The translations under genes were made by a program, and so were the position numbers. Positions 40,074 through 50,572 of a DNA stretch of 64,000 nucleotides are shown here, one piece after another. The notes below the pieces were generated by a model. It did no database searches. It saw only the letters and a list, made by a program, of their open reading frames with translations, and had not been told where the DNA came from. This stretch comes from Candidatus Saccharimonadota bacterium (GTDB lineage: Bacteria > Patescibacteriota > Saccharimonadia > Saccharimonadales > Saccharimonadaceae): positions 62,001 to 126,000 of the forward strand of contig JAQBRR010000001.1 in assembly GCA_028286365.1 (NCBI GenBank). The letters are read 5' to 3'. The first letter of the stretch is position 1; every line of letters begins with the position of its first letter.

Positions 40074-41120
40074 CTAAATCGTCGCGCTGTCGATAACAAA
40101 TCGGTAGCGCACGTCAGAAGCCACAACGCGTTCATACGCTTCATCTATCTGATCTGCAGAGATTAGCTCAATATCGGCTCCTAAGTGATGCTCAGCGCAA
40201 AAGTTAAGCATCTCCTGGGTTTCACGAATTCCACCAATCATAGAGCCTGCGAACCTGCGACGCATCGCTAGCAGTGTGAATACATTCAGTGATAATGGCT
40301 CACCAGGAGCACCCACGTTCACCATTGTCCCATCGAGTTTTAGTAGCGACAAATAGTCATCGAGGTTCAATTTGGCACTCACTGTGTTGATAATGAGATC
40401 AAAACTGCCCGCGAGATTCTTGAACGTCTCGCCGTCGCTAGTTGCGTAGTAGTGATCAGCACCCAGACGTAGACCATCTTCTTTCTTGCTCAGTGACTGA
40501 GATAGGACCGTAACTTCAGCGCCCATTGCATGAGCAATCTTGACTGCCATATGACCCAAACCACCGAGTCCGACGACAGCAACGTTCTTGCCTGGTCCTG
40601 CACCCCAGTGATGGAGTGGTGAATATGTCGTGATACCAGCACACAGTAGCGGTGCAGCCTCGTCTAATTCAATACCTTCAGGGATAGCTAGGACGAAATT
40701 CTCGGTAACCACGATGTGCGTTGAGTAGCCACCTTGAGTTCGTTCACGGTCACCATACTTGTTAATACCACTATAGGTAGGTGTGTTGCCATTCAGGCAG
40801 AATTGTTCTTCGCCCTTCAGACAGTTTTCACACTCACCACATGAGTCGACCATACAGCCAACTCCGACACGATCACCTATCTTATACTTAGTTACTTCAC
40901 TGCCTACCTCTGCAACAATCCCGGCGATTTCGTGGCCAGGAACGAGCGGAAATGTCTCTTCTTTCCACTCACCACGAGCGTGATGAATGTCTGAATGACA
41001 AATACCTGCAAATTTAATCTCGATTAATACGTCCTTCGGACCAACCTCTCGGCGATCAATTGTAATTGCCTCGAATGGTTCATTTAGGGCAGTAATGCCG
41101 CGTGCTTTTACATTTTTCAT
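40074..41120 (-). CDS. Zinc-dependent NAD(P) alcohol dehydrogenase
   Basis: [57 protein letters not shown]. Confidence 0.93.
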   Translation of the reverse strand: MKNVKARGITALNEPFEAITIDRREVGPKDVLIEIKFAGICHSDIHHARGEWKEETFPLVPGHEIAGIVAEVGSEVTKYKIGDRVGVGCMVDSCGECENCLKGEEQFCLNGNTPTYSGINKYGDRERTQGGYSTHIVVTENFVLAIPEGIELDEAAPLLCAGITTYSPLHHWGAGPGKNVAVVGLGGLGHMAVKIAHAMGAEVTVLSQSLSKKEDGLRLGADHYYATSDGETFKNLAGSFDLIINTVSAKLNLDDYLSLLKLDGTMVNVGAPGEPLSLNVFTLLAMRRRFAGSMIGGIRETQEMLNFCAEHHLGADIELISADQIDEAYERVVASDVRYRFVIDSATI

Positions 41121-41175
41121 ACTCTTCCTCCTCTACTACTTCTATTATCTAGAACGGTGCTTAAACTGTCCTGAG

Positions 41176-41931
41176 TCAAATCAAACGTGTCGTTTTTCGC
41201 GGTTGAATGAGTGATATGTAAATAACAAGACAGGCAATCGTTATGATGAGAGTAAGACTTACCCAGCCTCGTCCAAGATCTAGCCCACCGAGTGAACGCG
41301 GTACTCCGAACCAGTCTGCAAATGACGCCCCAAGCGGACGTGTAAGGATATAGGCAATCCAGAATGCCGTCACTTCATTCAATTTGAATTTAAAATACAA
41401 TACTGCTGGTACGGCGATTGCCCCGACAAACATCACTCCCGAGGCAAGATAGCCAAGCCCCAGTGTGTTTGCTGTCATATCACCCGCTGCCGTACCTAGT
41501 GCAAACGTAGCCATGACCGTAAGCCAATAGAATATTTCTCGACGTGCTGTATAGATGCTATGAATAGATAACGTTTTTTCTTTTTTGTACCAAAGAACAA
41601 ATATGCTCGCTAATGCAACGGCAAAGAAGACCGTAGATACTATATATGGTATACCCAGGCCAATATGCAGGACATCTGCGGCCATCGTGCCAAATACCGC
41701 CACCATTGATACTGTTAGCCAATATTTCCATGGTTGATATGACCTGGAAGAGAATTGAATTATAAGAGCAATCGTGAGTCCGACTGCTCCAATCATAACG
41801 GCGATAACAGGGTCTATCGTGTGTACGAGAAAATCAGATAGTGCCTCACCCATTGCCGTTGAAAGTATTTTGATAATCCAAAAATAGACCGAAAGATCGG
41901 GAACTTTTTTTAGTTTTAGCGATTGAGACAT
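41176..41931 (-). CDS. COG4705-like multi-TM membrane protein
   Basis: Repeated KILSTAMGEALSDFL / MVAVFGTMAADVLHI / TFALGTAAGDMTANTLGLGY / RPLGASFADWFG motifs. Confidence 0.75.
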   Translation of the reverse strand: MSQSLKLKKVPDLSVYFWIIKILSTAMGEALSDFLVHTIDPVIAVMIGAVGLTIALIIQFSSRSYQPWKYWLTVSMVAVFGTMAADVLHIGLGIPYIVSTVFFAVALASIFVLWYKKEKTLSIHSIYTARREIFYWLTVMATFALGTAAGDMTANTLGLGYLASGVMFVGAIAVPAVLYFKFKLNEVTAFWIAYILTRPLGASFADWFGVPRSLGGLDLGRGWVSLTLIITIACLVIYISLIQPRKTTRLI

Positions 41932-41966
41932 GTACTCAATTATACGTTACCAAGTAGAGCCACGGC

Positions 41967-42500
41967 TTAACTGAAATCCTTAGGATTTACACGCTCCCAA
42001 TTATCAAGGCACACATTAAACGCAAAGTTATAGACTTCTTTCGTAAATTGAATAATTTCTGGCTCATTGATTTCATCGAGTTGCGCCTTCGTCATCCAAC
42101 GTAGATCAGTCGACTCACCTTCTCCGACGGGCATATCAGGCTCACCGTGAGCGATAAAAAGATAGGAAATATCGGAGTGAAAATGGTTGATATCACCATA
42201 CTCGTGATCATTCATCACGATAGGTTGTGGCAGAAGCATCGTCTTTGATAACGACATGATACGATCTGTCGGCTGTAATAACTCAAGATATTCAAGCCGA
42301 TAGCCTGACTCCTCAGTTAGCTCATGTGCGGCAGCCTGCCAAGGATTTTCGTTCAATTCTACATGCCCTCCGATAGGCATTAATCTGTGTAGCTTCTTGT
42401 GCATATGCAGTAGTGCCGTCGGTTCTTTGGTATCTAAACGTATGACATACATAGAGACAGTTTGATCATGTTCACCTGGCTGCGTGTGTATATGTGGCAT
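41967..42500 (-). CDS. NUDIX hydrolase
   Basis: [24 protein letters not shown] Nudix box. Confidence 0.9.
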   Translation of the reverse strand: MPHIHTQPGEHDQTVSMYVIRLDTKEPTALLHMHKKLHRLMPIGGHVELNENPWQAAAHELTEESGYRLEYLELLQPTDRIMSLSKTMLLPQPIVMNDHEYGDINHFHSDISYLFIAHGEPDMPVGEGESTDLRWMTKAQLDEINEPEIIQFTKEVYNFAFNVCLDNWERVNPKDFS

Positions 42501-42525
42501 GTTCTCATTATACGCATAATAAATT

Positions 42526-42615
42526 TGGCGGAGAGAACAGGATTCGAACCTGCGATAACGTTGCCGCCATACACGCTTTCCAAGCGTGCGCCTTCAACCA
42601 CTCGGCCATCTCTCC
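42526..42615 (-). tRNA. tRNA-Ser (GGA), CCA encoded
   Basis: GGAGAGATGGCCGAGTGGTTGAAGGCGCACGCTTGGAAAGCGTG...GGTTCGAATCCTGTTCTCTCCGCCA; long variable arm. Confidence 0.95.
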
Positions 42616-42717
42616 AGCACGCTTTATTATATCAGTCGCTATACATATATAACGGTTGTATAAATCACGCCACGTTTATGGTTGCTTGCAAGGGCTTTCA
42701 CGCCCATAATCAAAGGG

Positions 42718-43530
42718 ATGGTAAAATCTGACACCCCACCAGTTATTGAACTACACGACCTGAAAAAGCGATTTGGGATTGGTGATGCCGAACATTATGC
42801 ACTCGACGGTATGGATCTGACCATAAAACGAGGTGAGTTTATCGCTATTATGGGACCGAGTGGATGTGGCAAAACGACGCTACTGAATATTCTCGGACTG
42901 CTCGATCGTTCAACGGACGGTGAATATTTACTCGACGGCCAAGAGATTAGTACGCTCGGGCCACGACGTCAGGCGCGTATTCGTAGTGAGCAAATTGGTT
43001 TTATTTTTCAAAGTTTTAACCTTATATCACGCCTCAATGTCATCGAGAATGTTGCCCTACCGCTCACCTACAAAGGCATTACTCGTACTAAACGCCTGGA
43101 GCTCGCGAGTGACATGCTCAAGAATTTTCATCTCGGCGAAAGAGAATATTATATGCCGTACCAACTGTCAGGTGGCCAAACTCAGCGCGTCGCGATTGCT
43201 CGTGCACTCGTAAATGAACCCTCAATTATCCTGGCCGACGAACCGACAGGTAATCTGGACTCACGAGCTAGTCACATTATTATGGAGGAACTTTCAGACC
43301 TTCATAAACGCGGTAATACGATTATCATGGTGACCCACAACCCACGCCTGACGAGCTATGCGAGTCGCGTCATCACAATGCTCGATGGCCATGTTGATAC
43401 GGATACCATGATACTTCCCGAGTTAGTTGAACTTGCGCCCAAACGTCCACTCGGTCCGGTGGCTAAGAAACCAAAGTCCAAAAAACGTACTGCGAAAAAG
43501 AAAACCACGACAAAGAAGGTAATAAAATAA
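42718..43530 (+). CDS. MacB-like ABC transporter ATP-binding protein with Lys-rich tail
   Basis: MGPSGCGKTTLLNILGLLD, LSGGQTQRVAIARALVNEPSIILADEPTGNLDS; tail KPKSKKRTAKKKTTTKKVIK. Confidence 0.93.
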   Translation: MVKSDTPPVIELHDLKKRFGIGDAEHYALDGMDLTIKRGEFIAIMGPSGCGKTTLLNILGLLDRSTDGEYLLDGQEISTLGPRRQARIRSEQIGFIFQSFNLISRLNVIENVALPLTYKGITRTKRLELASDMLKNFHLGEREYYMPYQLSGGQTQRVAIARALVNEPSIILADEPTGNLDSRASHIIMEELSDLHKRGNTIIMVTHNPRLTSYASRVITMLDGHVDTDTMILPELVELAPKRPLGPVAKKPKSKKRTAKKKTTTKKVIK

Positions 43531-44762
43531 TGCGTATTCTCCTTATGAACCATATCCAGAATGCGCAGCAATCGCTGAAGAGTAATCGCATGCGCAGTAA
43601 CCTAACTATGCTCGGAGTTACTATTGGCGTTGCCAGTGTAACGACAATTCTGGCGCTCAGTGCCGGTGCGAGCAAAGTCGTCAGTGATCAAGTTGACGCA
43701 CTCGGTGGTAACATTGCCGTTATCCGTCCAGGGGCCTCACAGAATGATCCAATTGCGAGCCTCACACAAACCAAGACCGGTGGCGATTTCGCAGCCAGCA
43801 CGTTAACTGAAACTGATCTAGGAATCGTTCAGAGCATTAATCATGTATCAGCTGTGGCTCCTTTGATGCTCCTCAGCGGTACCGTTAAGGCAGATCAAAC
43901 AGCACCGGCTGGTACGTCTATAGTAGCTTCAACTCCTGATCTTGCGACAATTAGTAATCTAAAAGTTAGTACAGGTCAATTCCTCGACGATACCGTCAGT
44001 CCCGACACAGCGGTAATTGGTCCTCAGCTATCCATTAATATCTTCGGCACAGAAGAATCAATCGGCAAGAGTGTTACGGTCCGCGGCAAGACGTTTACGG
44101 TCATCGGCGTCCTAAAGCGCATGAATGATCCTATCAATTACAATCAGGTTGATTTTGATAATTCCGTTGTCATTGGCCTTGCAAGTGGCAAAGAAATCAA
44201 TCAAGGTGTTGCCCAAATTCAGCAGATCGACATCCGCAGTAATTCTGTCAGTGACCTCAGTCAAACAATTATTGATACCAACAAAGCGCTCCTTCAAAGT
44301 CACAACAACGAACGTGATTTCTCGGTCCTATCAGGCGACCAAATCTCCCGTCCAACTAGTCAATTATTCTACGCAATCGCAGGTGTCAGTGCGGCAGTCG
44401 CTGGTATTTCACTTCTGGTCGGTGGTATTGGTATTATGAATATTATGTTAGTAAGTGTTGCCGAACGCACACGTGAGATTGGTATTCGTAAAGCCCTCGG
44501 CGCAACCAATGCAGACATTGCCGCACAGTTTATCATTGAGTCACTCGCAATTGGTATCGGCGGCGGTATTAGTGGCTACGTCATTGGCTACCTGCTAGCC
44601 TTTGCGATCAGTACATTCCTCACTTTTGATCCTGTCGTTAACTGGCAAATCGCTGGCGTTGCACTCTTTATATCACTCGTTATTGGCACATTCTCTGGCC
44701 TCTACCCAGCCTTTCGTGCAGCACGCAAAGATCCGATTGATTCGTTACGTGAGTACAGTTAG
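43530..44762 (+). CDS. MacB/FtsX-family ABC transporter permease
   Basis: SNRMRSNLTMLGVTIGVASVT...LVGGIGIMNIMLVSVAERTREIGIRKALGA; 1-nt overlap with ATPase. Confidence 0.93.
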   Translation: MRILLMNHIQNAQQSLKSNRMRSNLTMLGVTIGVASVTTILALSAGASKVVSDQVDALGGNIAVIRPGASQNDPIASLTQTKTGGDFAASTLTETDLGIVQSINHVSAVAPLMLLSGTVKADQTAPAGTSIVASTPDLATISNLKVSTGQFLDDTVSPDTAVIGPQLSINIFGTEESIGKSVTVRGKTFTVIGVLKRMNDPINYNQVDFDNSVVIGLASGKEINQGVAQIQQIDIRSNSVSDLSQTIIDTNKALLQSHNNERDFSVLSGDQISRPTSQLFYAIAGVSAAVAGISLLVGGIGIMNIMLVSVAERTREIGIRKALGATNADIAAQFIIESLAIGIGGGISGYVIGYLLAFAISTFLTFDPVVNWQIAGVALFISLVIGTFSGLYPAFRAARKDPIDSLREYS

Positions 44763-45799
44763 ACGAGCTCTTTTTTAAGCTTTTCAATCAAATTAACAGG
44801 TGTTGGATCAACGCCGTTTAGAATTGCAACGTAGATACTCACAAAGTCAGCCAGGATACTTCCCCATAATAGTTGCTTGATTGCAGTCTCACCAGCTAAG
44901 TTAATTACCGTCGCCTTGGGGCGGAGGCCACTCAGCAAGCGGTCTGATATCTCGAATCGCTTCAAAATTTGTGGATGCTCCAAGTTACTAATAAGGTCAA
45001 AGATAGCAAAAGGTTTTTCAACTGGATGTGATGACCAGCCTATAAATTCATTGTGATTAAACTCAGAATATTCATTCCAAAATGCAACATTCTTGGCATT
45101 TTCATTCCAACTAATTTTCCACTTATAAGCAATCGGTGCAGTAAGCGTTCCACCGTAAAATACGGCCGTCTTGCCGACCGCAATATGTGCCAGTTGCTTC
45201 GCATAATTCTGATCAGTTGGTACAGTACTTATCCATTTCATACTTTCGGACTTTACCCAGCTTTCGGCATCAGCGATTTCATTGAATTTATCTTTGCCGA
45301 TAATACCAAAGTTAATAAATAGCGATACTAACGCACGGAGGTTATCAATAACAGCCATACGAGGCTGTAGCTTCTCGGGTAGCTGTACATGCGCAATTCG
45401 ATCGCTACCTGCCTCGTCGATGAGTTTGCCGCTAGCGGCGATTATGCCGAGCTGAGCACCTTTTACCTCGGCTTGTTCTAGCGCACTAACTGTTTCCTCG
45501 GTATTACCCGAGTAACTACTGGCAATAAATAAAGTACTCTCATTGACATAGCCTGGAAGATCGTAGCTACGAAGGACTTCAATTGGTACGTTGATATCAG
45601 ATTTTAACCACGCTTTTAAAAGTAGCGCCGCAAGAGCTGATCCACCCATGCCACCGACAACAACGTTCTTGATCTCACGACCGTCATTATCACCATTCCA
45701 TACCATCGCATCAAACTCTTCTTGACTGTATTCAGCTCCCGCAACGGCTAATGCGCCCTCGGGGTCACGTTGTTTGATAACGTTTGCATCGTCTAACAT
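44759..45799 (-). CDS. Bifunctional phosphoglucose/phosphomannose isomerase (SIS domain)
   Basis: VVGGMGGSALAALLLKAWL, SSYSGNTEETVSALEQA, WNEYSEFNHNEFIGW. Confidence 0.88.
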   Translation of the reverse strand: MLDDANVIKQRDPEGALAVAGAEYSQEEFDAMVWNGDNDGREIKNVVVGGMGGSALAALLLKAWLKSDINVPIEVLRSYDLPGYVNESTLFIASSYSGNTEETVSALEQAEVKGAQLGIIAASGKLIDEAGSDRIAHVQLPEKLQPRMAVIDNLRALVSLFINFGIIGKDKFNEIADAESWVKSESMKWISTVPTDQNYAKQLAHIAVGKTAVFYGGTLTAPIAYKWKISWNENAKNVAFWNEYSEFNHNEFIGWSSHPVEKPFAIFDLISNLEHPQILKRFEISDRLLSGLRPKATVINLAGETAIKQLLWGSILADFVSIYVAILNGVDPTPVNLIEKLKKELV

Positions 45800-45870
45800 A
45801 CCTAGTATTGCTCACCCATATACGTCTATGATACAGTATTTAGTAACAAAGCATAAGTATTACAGTAGGG

Positions 45871-46413
45871 GTGGGCATGGATAGTAATCCGCAATTAGTT
45901 AAACCAATTAGTGACGATCAAGAGCTTGCCAAGGTGCTTGCTGGCGTTAGCGGGCACACTGATACAGCCCTTCAATTTGAGACAACACCTGTTATCGCGC
46001 CAGTCACTCCGCCTGTGGCACCTGTCGCGGATCCTGACCCTACTGTCTCACCAGTCGACACACCTGAGCCAGAAGTAGCTTCATCACTACCAACTCCAGA
46101 CGACGCACCAATTAATGGTTACAATCCTCCGTTAACTTCCACATCAGTTACCCCTACTGCTGAGCCTTCAACTGACTTATCTGACATCAAAAAGGAAGCC
46201 CTCAGCGACCTCCGTCCCCTTGTTGGCAAATTAGACATTCCATCAGAGGAAAAGTTCGACACATACTTACTACTAATCCGTTCAACTGATGACAAAAGCT
46301 TGATTGCACCTGCCTACGCTGCGGCTCAGGCAATTACCGACGAAGCCCGTAAGGCCCAAGCGCTCCTCGACGTCATCAAAGAGATTGACTACCTCTCTGC
46401 ACCTGAGAAATAA
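45871..46413 (+). CDS. Pro/Thr-rich hypothetical protein
   Basis: Intact ORF with AGGGGTGGGC before ATG; low-complexity middle, helical C-terminus. Confidence 0.6.
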   Translation: MGMDSNPQLVKPISDDQELAKVLAGVSGHTDTALQFETTPVIAPVTPPVAPVADPDPTVSPVDTPEPEVASSLPTPDDAPINGYNPPLTSTSVTPTAEPSTDLSDIKKEALSDLRPLVGKLDIPSEEKFDTYLLLIRSTDDKSLIAPAYAAAQAITDEARKAQALLDVIKEIDYLSAPEK

Positions 46414-46440
46414 ATATATCTGTAGTTGAATGCTAATCTA

Positions 46441-46469
46441 TTGACATTTTAGCATAAGTATGATAGTAT
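46441..46469 (+). promoter_or_regulatory. Canonical sigma70-type promoter giving a leaderless start
   Basis: TTGACA (46441-46446), 17-bp spacer, TAGTAT (46464-46469), ATG at 46477. Confidence 0.8.
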
Positions 46470-46476
46470 ATTTCTC

Positions 46477-47424
46477 ATGAGTGAACATGAAAATAAAAAT
46501 ATCAAAACACTTGAGCGTACATTTGACGGATTTGAAACAATCGTCGCAATACGCAAAGAAAATGCAAACCCTGAAGCAGTTCTCGCCCAGGTGAACAGTC
46601 ATCATCCTTATGATGCACCCTTTGGACCTCTTACGAAAATCGATCACGATGACGTTGTTAGTGAAGTATATCAAGCTAATGATTTTAAAGTCGATGCACA
46701 TGTTTCAAAATTGATTTCTGAATTACCCAAGTCCATCAATCCTAAAGAATTACAGCAAGCAACAAAATCCTATATTGAAAGTCAGACTAAAGATTTAACA
46801 AGTGAAGAATATGGCAAGCTACAATCACGTCTTAATCGTTATGCACAAGTTCTTCTTAACATTCCTGAACCAAAACTTTTGAAAGAAGTTCTCGAGCGTA
46901 CACTCGTTTCAAGTATTGATAACCCTAGAGTGGGTAAAACCTTCTATGACACGGTCGGGGTTAGCTACGAAGTGGCACAATCAAGAAAAGACCCAAAAAC
47001 AGGTAGGCCTTGGATTAGTTTTGAAGATCCTCGTGCCCTGCGCGGTAGAAGTACTGAAAAAACTATTTCTAAACAAGCGGTACGCGAAGTTACTTACAAT
47101 TCAGACGGCACGGTAACTGCTGAAATTTATGATCCTGCAGGCAAGACTATTACATTTAACCCCGACGACGAAAGTCATAGAATTATCGAAAACGACGATG
47201 GGAAAAAAGAACTTGTGCACTATATCCCAGCAAATCGTATGAGCTTTGCATCAGCGCTTAATAACAGCCCGACAGCACAGATGATTGTACGCAGTATGGG
47301 GCTGAGTCCTGAGGAGTTCGGTATTCATACTGCTGATATATCCGATAACTTCAGGCCAGTCACCGACAACGAAGGTAATTTAATAGTTAATCCACGCCCT
47401 ATTACTGTTGCTAAAACACAATAG
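46477..47424 (+). CDS. Hypothetical protein, 315 aa
   Basis: Intact ORF with strong promoter and downstream terminator; no recognised family. Confidence 0.7.
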   Translation: MSEHENKNIKTLERTFDGFETIVAIRKENANPEAVLAQVNSHHPYDAPFGPLTKIDHDDVVSEVYQANDFKVDAHVSKLISELPKSINPKELQQATKSYIESQTKDLTSEEYGKLQSRLNRYAQVLLNIPEPKLLKEVLERTLVSSIDNPRVGKTFYDTVGVSYEVAQSRKDPKTGRPWISFEDPRALRGRSTEKTISKQAVREVTYNSDGTVTAEIYDPAGKTITFNPDDESHRIIENDDGKKELVHYIPANRMSFASALNNSPTAQMIVRSMGLSPEEFGIHTADISDNFRPVTDNEGNLIVNPRPITVAKTQ

Positions 47425-47445
47425 TACTTTTGTGCTCAACAAGGA

Positions 47446-47470
47446 GAAAACCATCCTGAGGGTGGTTTTC
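47446..47470 (+). terminator. Intrinsic terminator
   Basis: GAAAACCATCC-TGA-GGGTGGTTTTC hairpin after the 315-aa ORF, facing groEL. Confidence 0.75.
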
Positions 47471-47489
47471 TTGATAGAAGGTTTCGAGC

Positions 47490-49133
47490 TTAGAAGCCCA
47501 TGCCTCCGCCCATACCACCATTAGGTGCTGGAGCAATAGGTTCTGGGATATCAACCACTAACGCACCCATCGTTGCAGCCGTCGATGCAATTGAAACCGC
47601 ATTTTGGACTGCTTCTTTGGTAACTCTGGTTGGATCAATCACGCCGGCTTTCTTGACATCAATGAGTCCCGCCTCGGGATTATTCACATCGATGCCAAGT
47701 CCAGCTTTACCGGCTTCAACCTGTGCAAGTAATGCTTCGCTCTTCAGCCCTGCGTTTGTCGTAATCTGTAGGAATGGTTGTTTGAGCGCATTCTTCAAGA
47801 TTTGACGACCAGCACTGACAGAGTCCGAACCTGTTACTTCAATACCAGCTGAAAGGTTGACGAGTGTGACGCCACCTCCGGCAACAATACCTTCGGCAAG
47901 TGCGGCCTTAGTTGCAGCGACTGCATCATCGACACGGAATTTCTTCTCATCGATCTCGGTCTCGGTTGCGCCACCGACTTTAATGACCGCGACCTTACCA
48001 CTGAGGGCTGCGGCACGTTTGTCGTATTGCTCCTTATCGTAGTTACTCGTCGCATTCTCTGATTGTGATTGAATCTGTTTGATTCGGCCCTTAATATCAC
48101 TCTCTTTGCCCGCGCCTTCAATGATTGTTGTACTGTCCTTACTAACAATCACTTTACGTGCAGTTCCTACGACGTCGAGTTCAACTGTTTCAAAGCTTAG
48201 GCCTTGGTCTTCACTGACAACGGTTGCACCAGTGAGAACGGCGATGTCGTTGAGGATATCTTTGCGACGATCACCAAACGACGGAGCCTTAATCGCAACC
48301 GTATTGAATACTCCTTTTAATTTGTTCAGTACCAAAATGCTCAGTGCTTCGCCTTCAACTTCGTCGGCTATTAACACGACATCTTTTTTACCAGCCGCAG
48401 CGAGTTTCTCAAGAATTGGCAGGAATTCTGATACATTACTAATTTTCTTGTCCGTAATAACGATCGCTGGCTTCTCGTAGACTGCTTCCTGACGACTGAC
48501 GTCAGTAATAAAGAACTGGCTGACAAAGCCACGATCAAAGGTGAATCCTTCGACGACTTCGCTCTCGAGCTCGAGCCCCTGGCTGGCTTCAACTGTTACA
48601 ACACCATCTTTGCCAACTTTCTCGATGACATCGGCTATTAATTTACCAATTATCGAATCTCCCGCACTAATAGTCGCAACTTCAGCCACTCGGGCAGTTT
48701 TGCCTTCAATGCTTTCAGTCAGTTTATCGAGTGCAGTAATCACTTCAGCCCCAGCTGCCTCGATTCCCTTACGAAGCTCCTGTGGATTGTGACCCGCTGC
48801 AATTAACTTGTTGGCTTCGTTCAGAATATTGTAAGTCAAAACAGTTACCGTCGTTGTTCCGTCACCAACAACCTTATTCAGCTTGCTCGTAGCCTGCTTA
48901 ATAAGTTCAGCACCGACTTTGTATCCCAAAGTTTCGTCATCAATCTCAGGTAGATCAACTGCCTCAGCAACCGTCACTCCATCGTGAGTTACCGTTGGGC
49001 CACCGTAACCCTTAGCGATCACAACATTGCGACCCTTTGGGCCGAAGGTTACTTTGACCGCATCATACAGTGCTTTAGCACCACCGAGCACTCTTGTGCG
49101 CGCATCATCATCATAAAAAACTTTTTTTGCCAT
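47490..49133 (-). CDS. groL: Chaperonin GroEL
   Basis: AKKVFYDDDARTRVLGGAKALYDAVKVTFGPKGRNVVI...GDGTTTVTVL...NGGMGGGMGF. Confidence 0.98.
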   Translation of the reverse strand: MAKKVFYDDDARTRVLGGAKALYDAVKVTFGPKGRNVVIAKGYGGPTVTHDGVTVAEAVDLPEIDDETLGYKVGAELIKQATSKLNKVVGDGTTTVTVLTYNILNEANKLIAAGHNPQELRKGIEAAGAEVITALDKLTESIEGKTARVAEVATISAGDSIIGKLIADVIEKVGKDGVVTVEASQGLELESEVVEGFTFDRGFVSQFFITDVSRQEAVYEKPAIVITDKKISNVSEFLPILEKLAAAGKKDVVLIADEVEGEALSILVLNKLKGVFNTVAIKAPSFGDRRKDILNDIAVLTGATVVSEDQGLSFETVELDVVGTARKVIVSKDSTTIIEGAGKESDIKGRIKQIQSQSENATSNYDKEQYDKRAAALSGKVAVIKVGGATETEIDEKKFRVDDAVAATKAALAEGIVAGGGVTLVNLSAGIEVTGSDSVSAGRQILKNALKQPFLQITTNAGLKSEALLAQVEAGKAGLGIDVNNPEAGLIDVKKAGVIDPTRVTKEAVQNAVSIASTAATMGALVVDIPEPIAPAPNGGMGGGMGF

Positions 49134-49145
49134 ATCAATTCTCCA

Positions 49146-49415
49146 CTAAGCGAGCGTCGCCAAGACGTCTTCTTCTTTTACTACTAAATATTCAGTATTG
49201 TCGATCTTCAGATCAGTCGTTGCATATTCCTTGTAGACAATACGATCACCGATTTTGAGCGTTTTCACGTCAGGTCCCACGGCAACAACTTTTGCCATAA
49301 CTGGCTTTTCCTTCGATGCTTCTGGCAAATAAATTCCACTTGCAGTCTTTGTCTGCGCAACTTCACGCACTGCTACAACACGATCTGCCAGAGGTTTAAT
49401 TGGTGTACTCATCAT
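49146..49415 (-). CDS. groS: Co-chaperonin GroES
   Basis: IKPLADRVVAVREVAQTKTASGIYLPEASKEKPVMAKVVAVGP. Confidence 0.97.
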   Translation of the reverse strand: MMSTPIKPLADRVVAVREVAQTKTASGIYLPEASKEKPVMAKVVAVGPDVKTLKIGDRIVYKEYATTDLKIDNTEYLVVKEEDVLATLA

Positions 49416-49441
49416 TAATTCCTCCGTTTTCTTGTAGATTC

Positions 49442-49484
49442 ATTGTAGACAAAAAAGTTAGCACTTGCAAGGCCAGAGTGCTAA
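49442..49484 (-). promoter_or_regulatory. groESL promoter with CIRCE operator
   Basis: TTAGCACTT-N9-GAGTGCTAA at 49458-49484; minus-strand TTGCAA-N17-TACAAT overlapping it. Confidence 0.93.
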
Positions 49485-49522
49485 CTTTTTTGTACGTAAC
49501 GGATAGGTTACAATAGAGGATA

Positions 49523-50557
49523 ATGACAACGCGCTTTGCAACTGACGAAGAGATTGCCGACTGGAATAGCCACATCCTAGCGGGTCCTGATGGCGGCAAT
49601 GTCTTTGCTAGTCTCGAATATGCCAGACAGAAAGAACCTGGTGGCTACACACCCCGATTTTTATTTGTTGGTGACATGGCAGTAATGGTGCACGAGAAGA
49701 ATGCACTGCCACTTGGAAAATTATGGTACCTGCCAAAAGGCCCAGAGGTCACGTCAACCAAAGATTTATTTGCGATCTTAAAAGACCTGCGGCCTTTCGC
49801 CATGAAACACGGTGTCTTTGCGATTCGAATCGAGCCAGAGTTACCACGTACGACGCAGCCAACACTCGCCCGCCACGGACTAATCCCGGCCCGTCCAATC
49901 ATCCCTAACCCTTCTACTATTACGCTCAATATCAGTCCCTCTCTCGATGACATCCTAATGGGTCTACCTCAAAAAGGTCGTCATGCTATTAGGCGTGCCG
50001 AGCGCGATGGTGTCACTGTTAAACAAGTTGAGGCAACCGACAAGAATTGCACGACGCTCTTTAAGTTACTTGCACTTACCGCCGAGGGCCAATTTGGCAT
50101 CCGTAGTTATGAATATTACCGCACGTTTTGGCAAAGATTCGAGGCCGCGGGATTAGGCCAAATCTTTTTCGCATACGTTGACGGTAAAGTTGTCGCTGGG
50201 GCCTTTGCTATGGTCTTTGGCGCCAAAAGTACCTACCTCGTCGGCGCCTCAATCCGTAAACGTACCGTCTACGGCGCTAGTCACCTTTTACAATGGCACG
50301 TCATTGAGTGGGCAAAATCAAAGGGTTCATTACTTCACGATTTCTGTGGCTCACCACCAAGTGATGAAATAAATAATCCCGACCACCCTCACCACGGTAT
50401 TGGTCAATTTAAGACCGCCTTCAACAAAACAGTAACTGATTACGTTGGCTGTTATGACCAGGTTATTCGACCGATTCAATACAAGGCCTGGACTCTTGCG
50501 GGTGAACGCATTGTCAGACGTCTCCACTACTACAAACACCACGATTCGTATTATTAA
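49523..50557 (+). CDS. FemABX-family peptidoglycan aminoacyltransferase-like protein
   Basis: GLPQKGRHAIRRAERDGVTVK...FGIRSYEYYRTFWQRFE...GASIRKRTVYGASHLLQWHVIEWAKSKG...DFCGSPP. Confidence 0.85.
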   Translation: MTTRFATDEEIADWNSHILAGPDGGNVFASLEYARQKEPGGYTPRFLFVGDMAVMVHEKNALPLGKLWYLPKGPEVTSTKDLFAILKDLRPFAMKHGVFAIRIEPELPRTTQPTLARHGLIPARPIIPNPSTITLNISPSLDDILMGLPQKGRHAIRRAERDGVTVKQVEATDKNCTTLFKLLALTAEGQFGIRSYEYYRTFWQRFEAAGLGQIFFAYVDGKVVAGAFAMVFGAKSTYLVGASIRKRTVYGASHLLQWHVIEWAKSKGSLLHDFCGSPPSDEINNPDHPHHGIGQFKTAFNKTVTDYVGCYDQVIRPIQYKAWTLAGERIVRRLHYYKHHDSYY

Positions 50558-50572
50558 CCTGGAGTTTCCACT

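Noticed and set aside
42462-42731. 89-aa plus-strand ORF across tRNA-Ser(GGA)
   Set aside because: [12 protein letters not shown]-type peptide is a well-known artefact of antisense tRNA translation.
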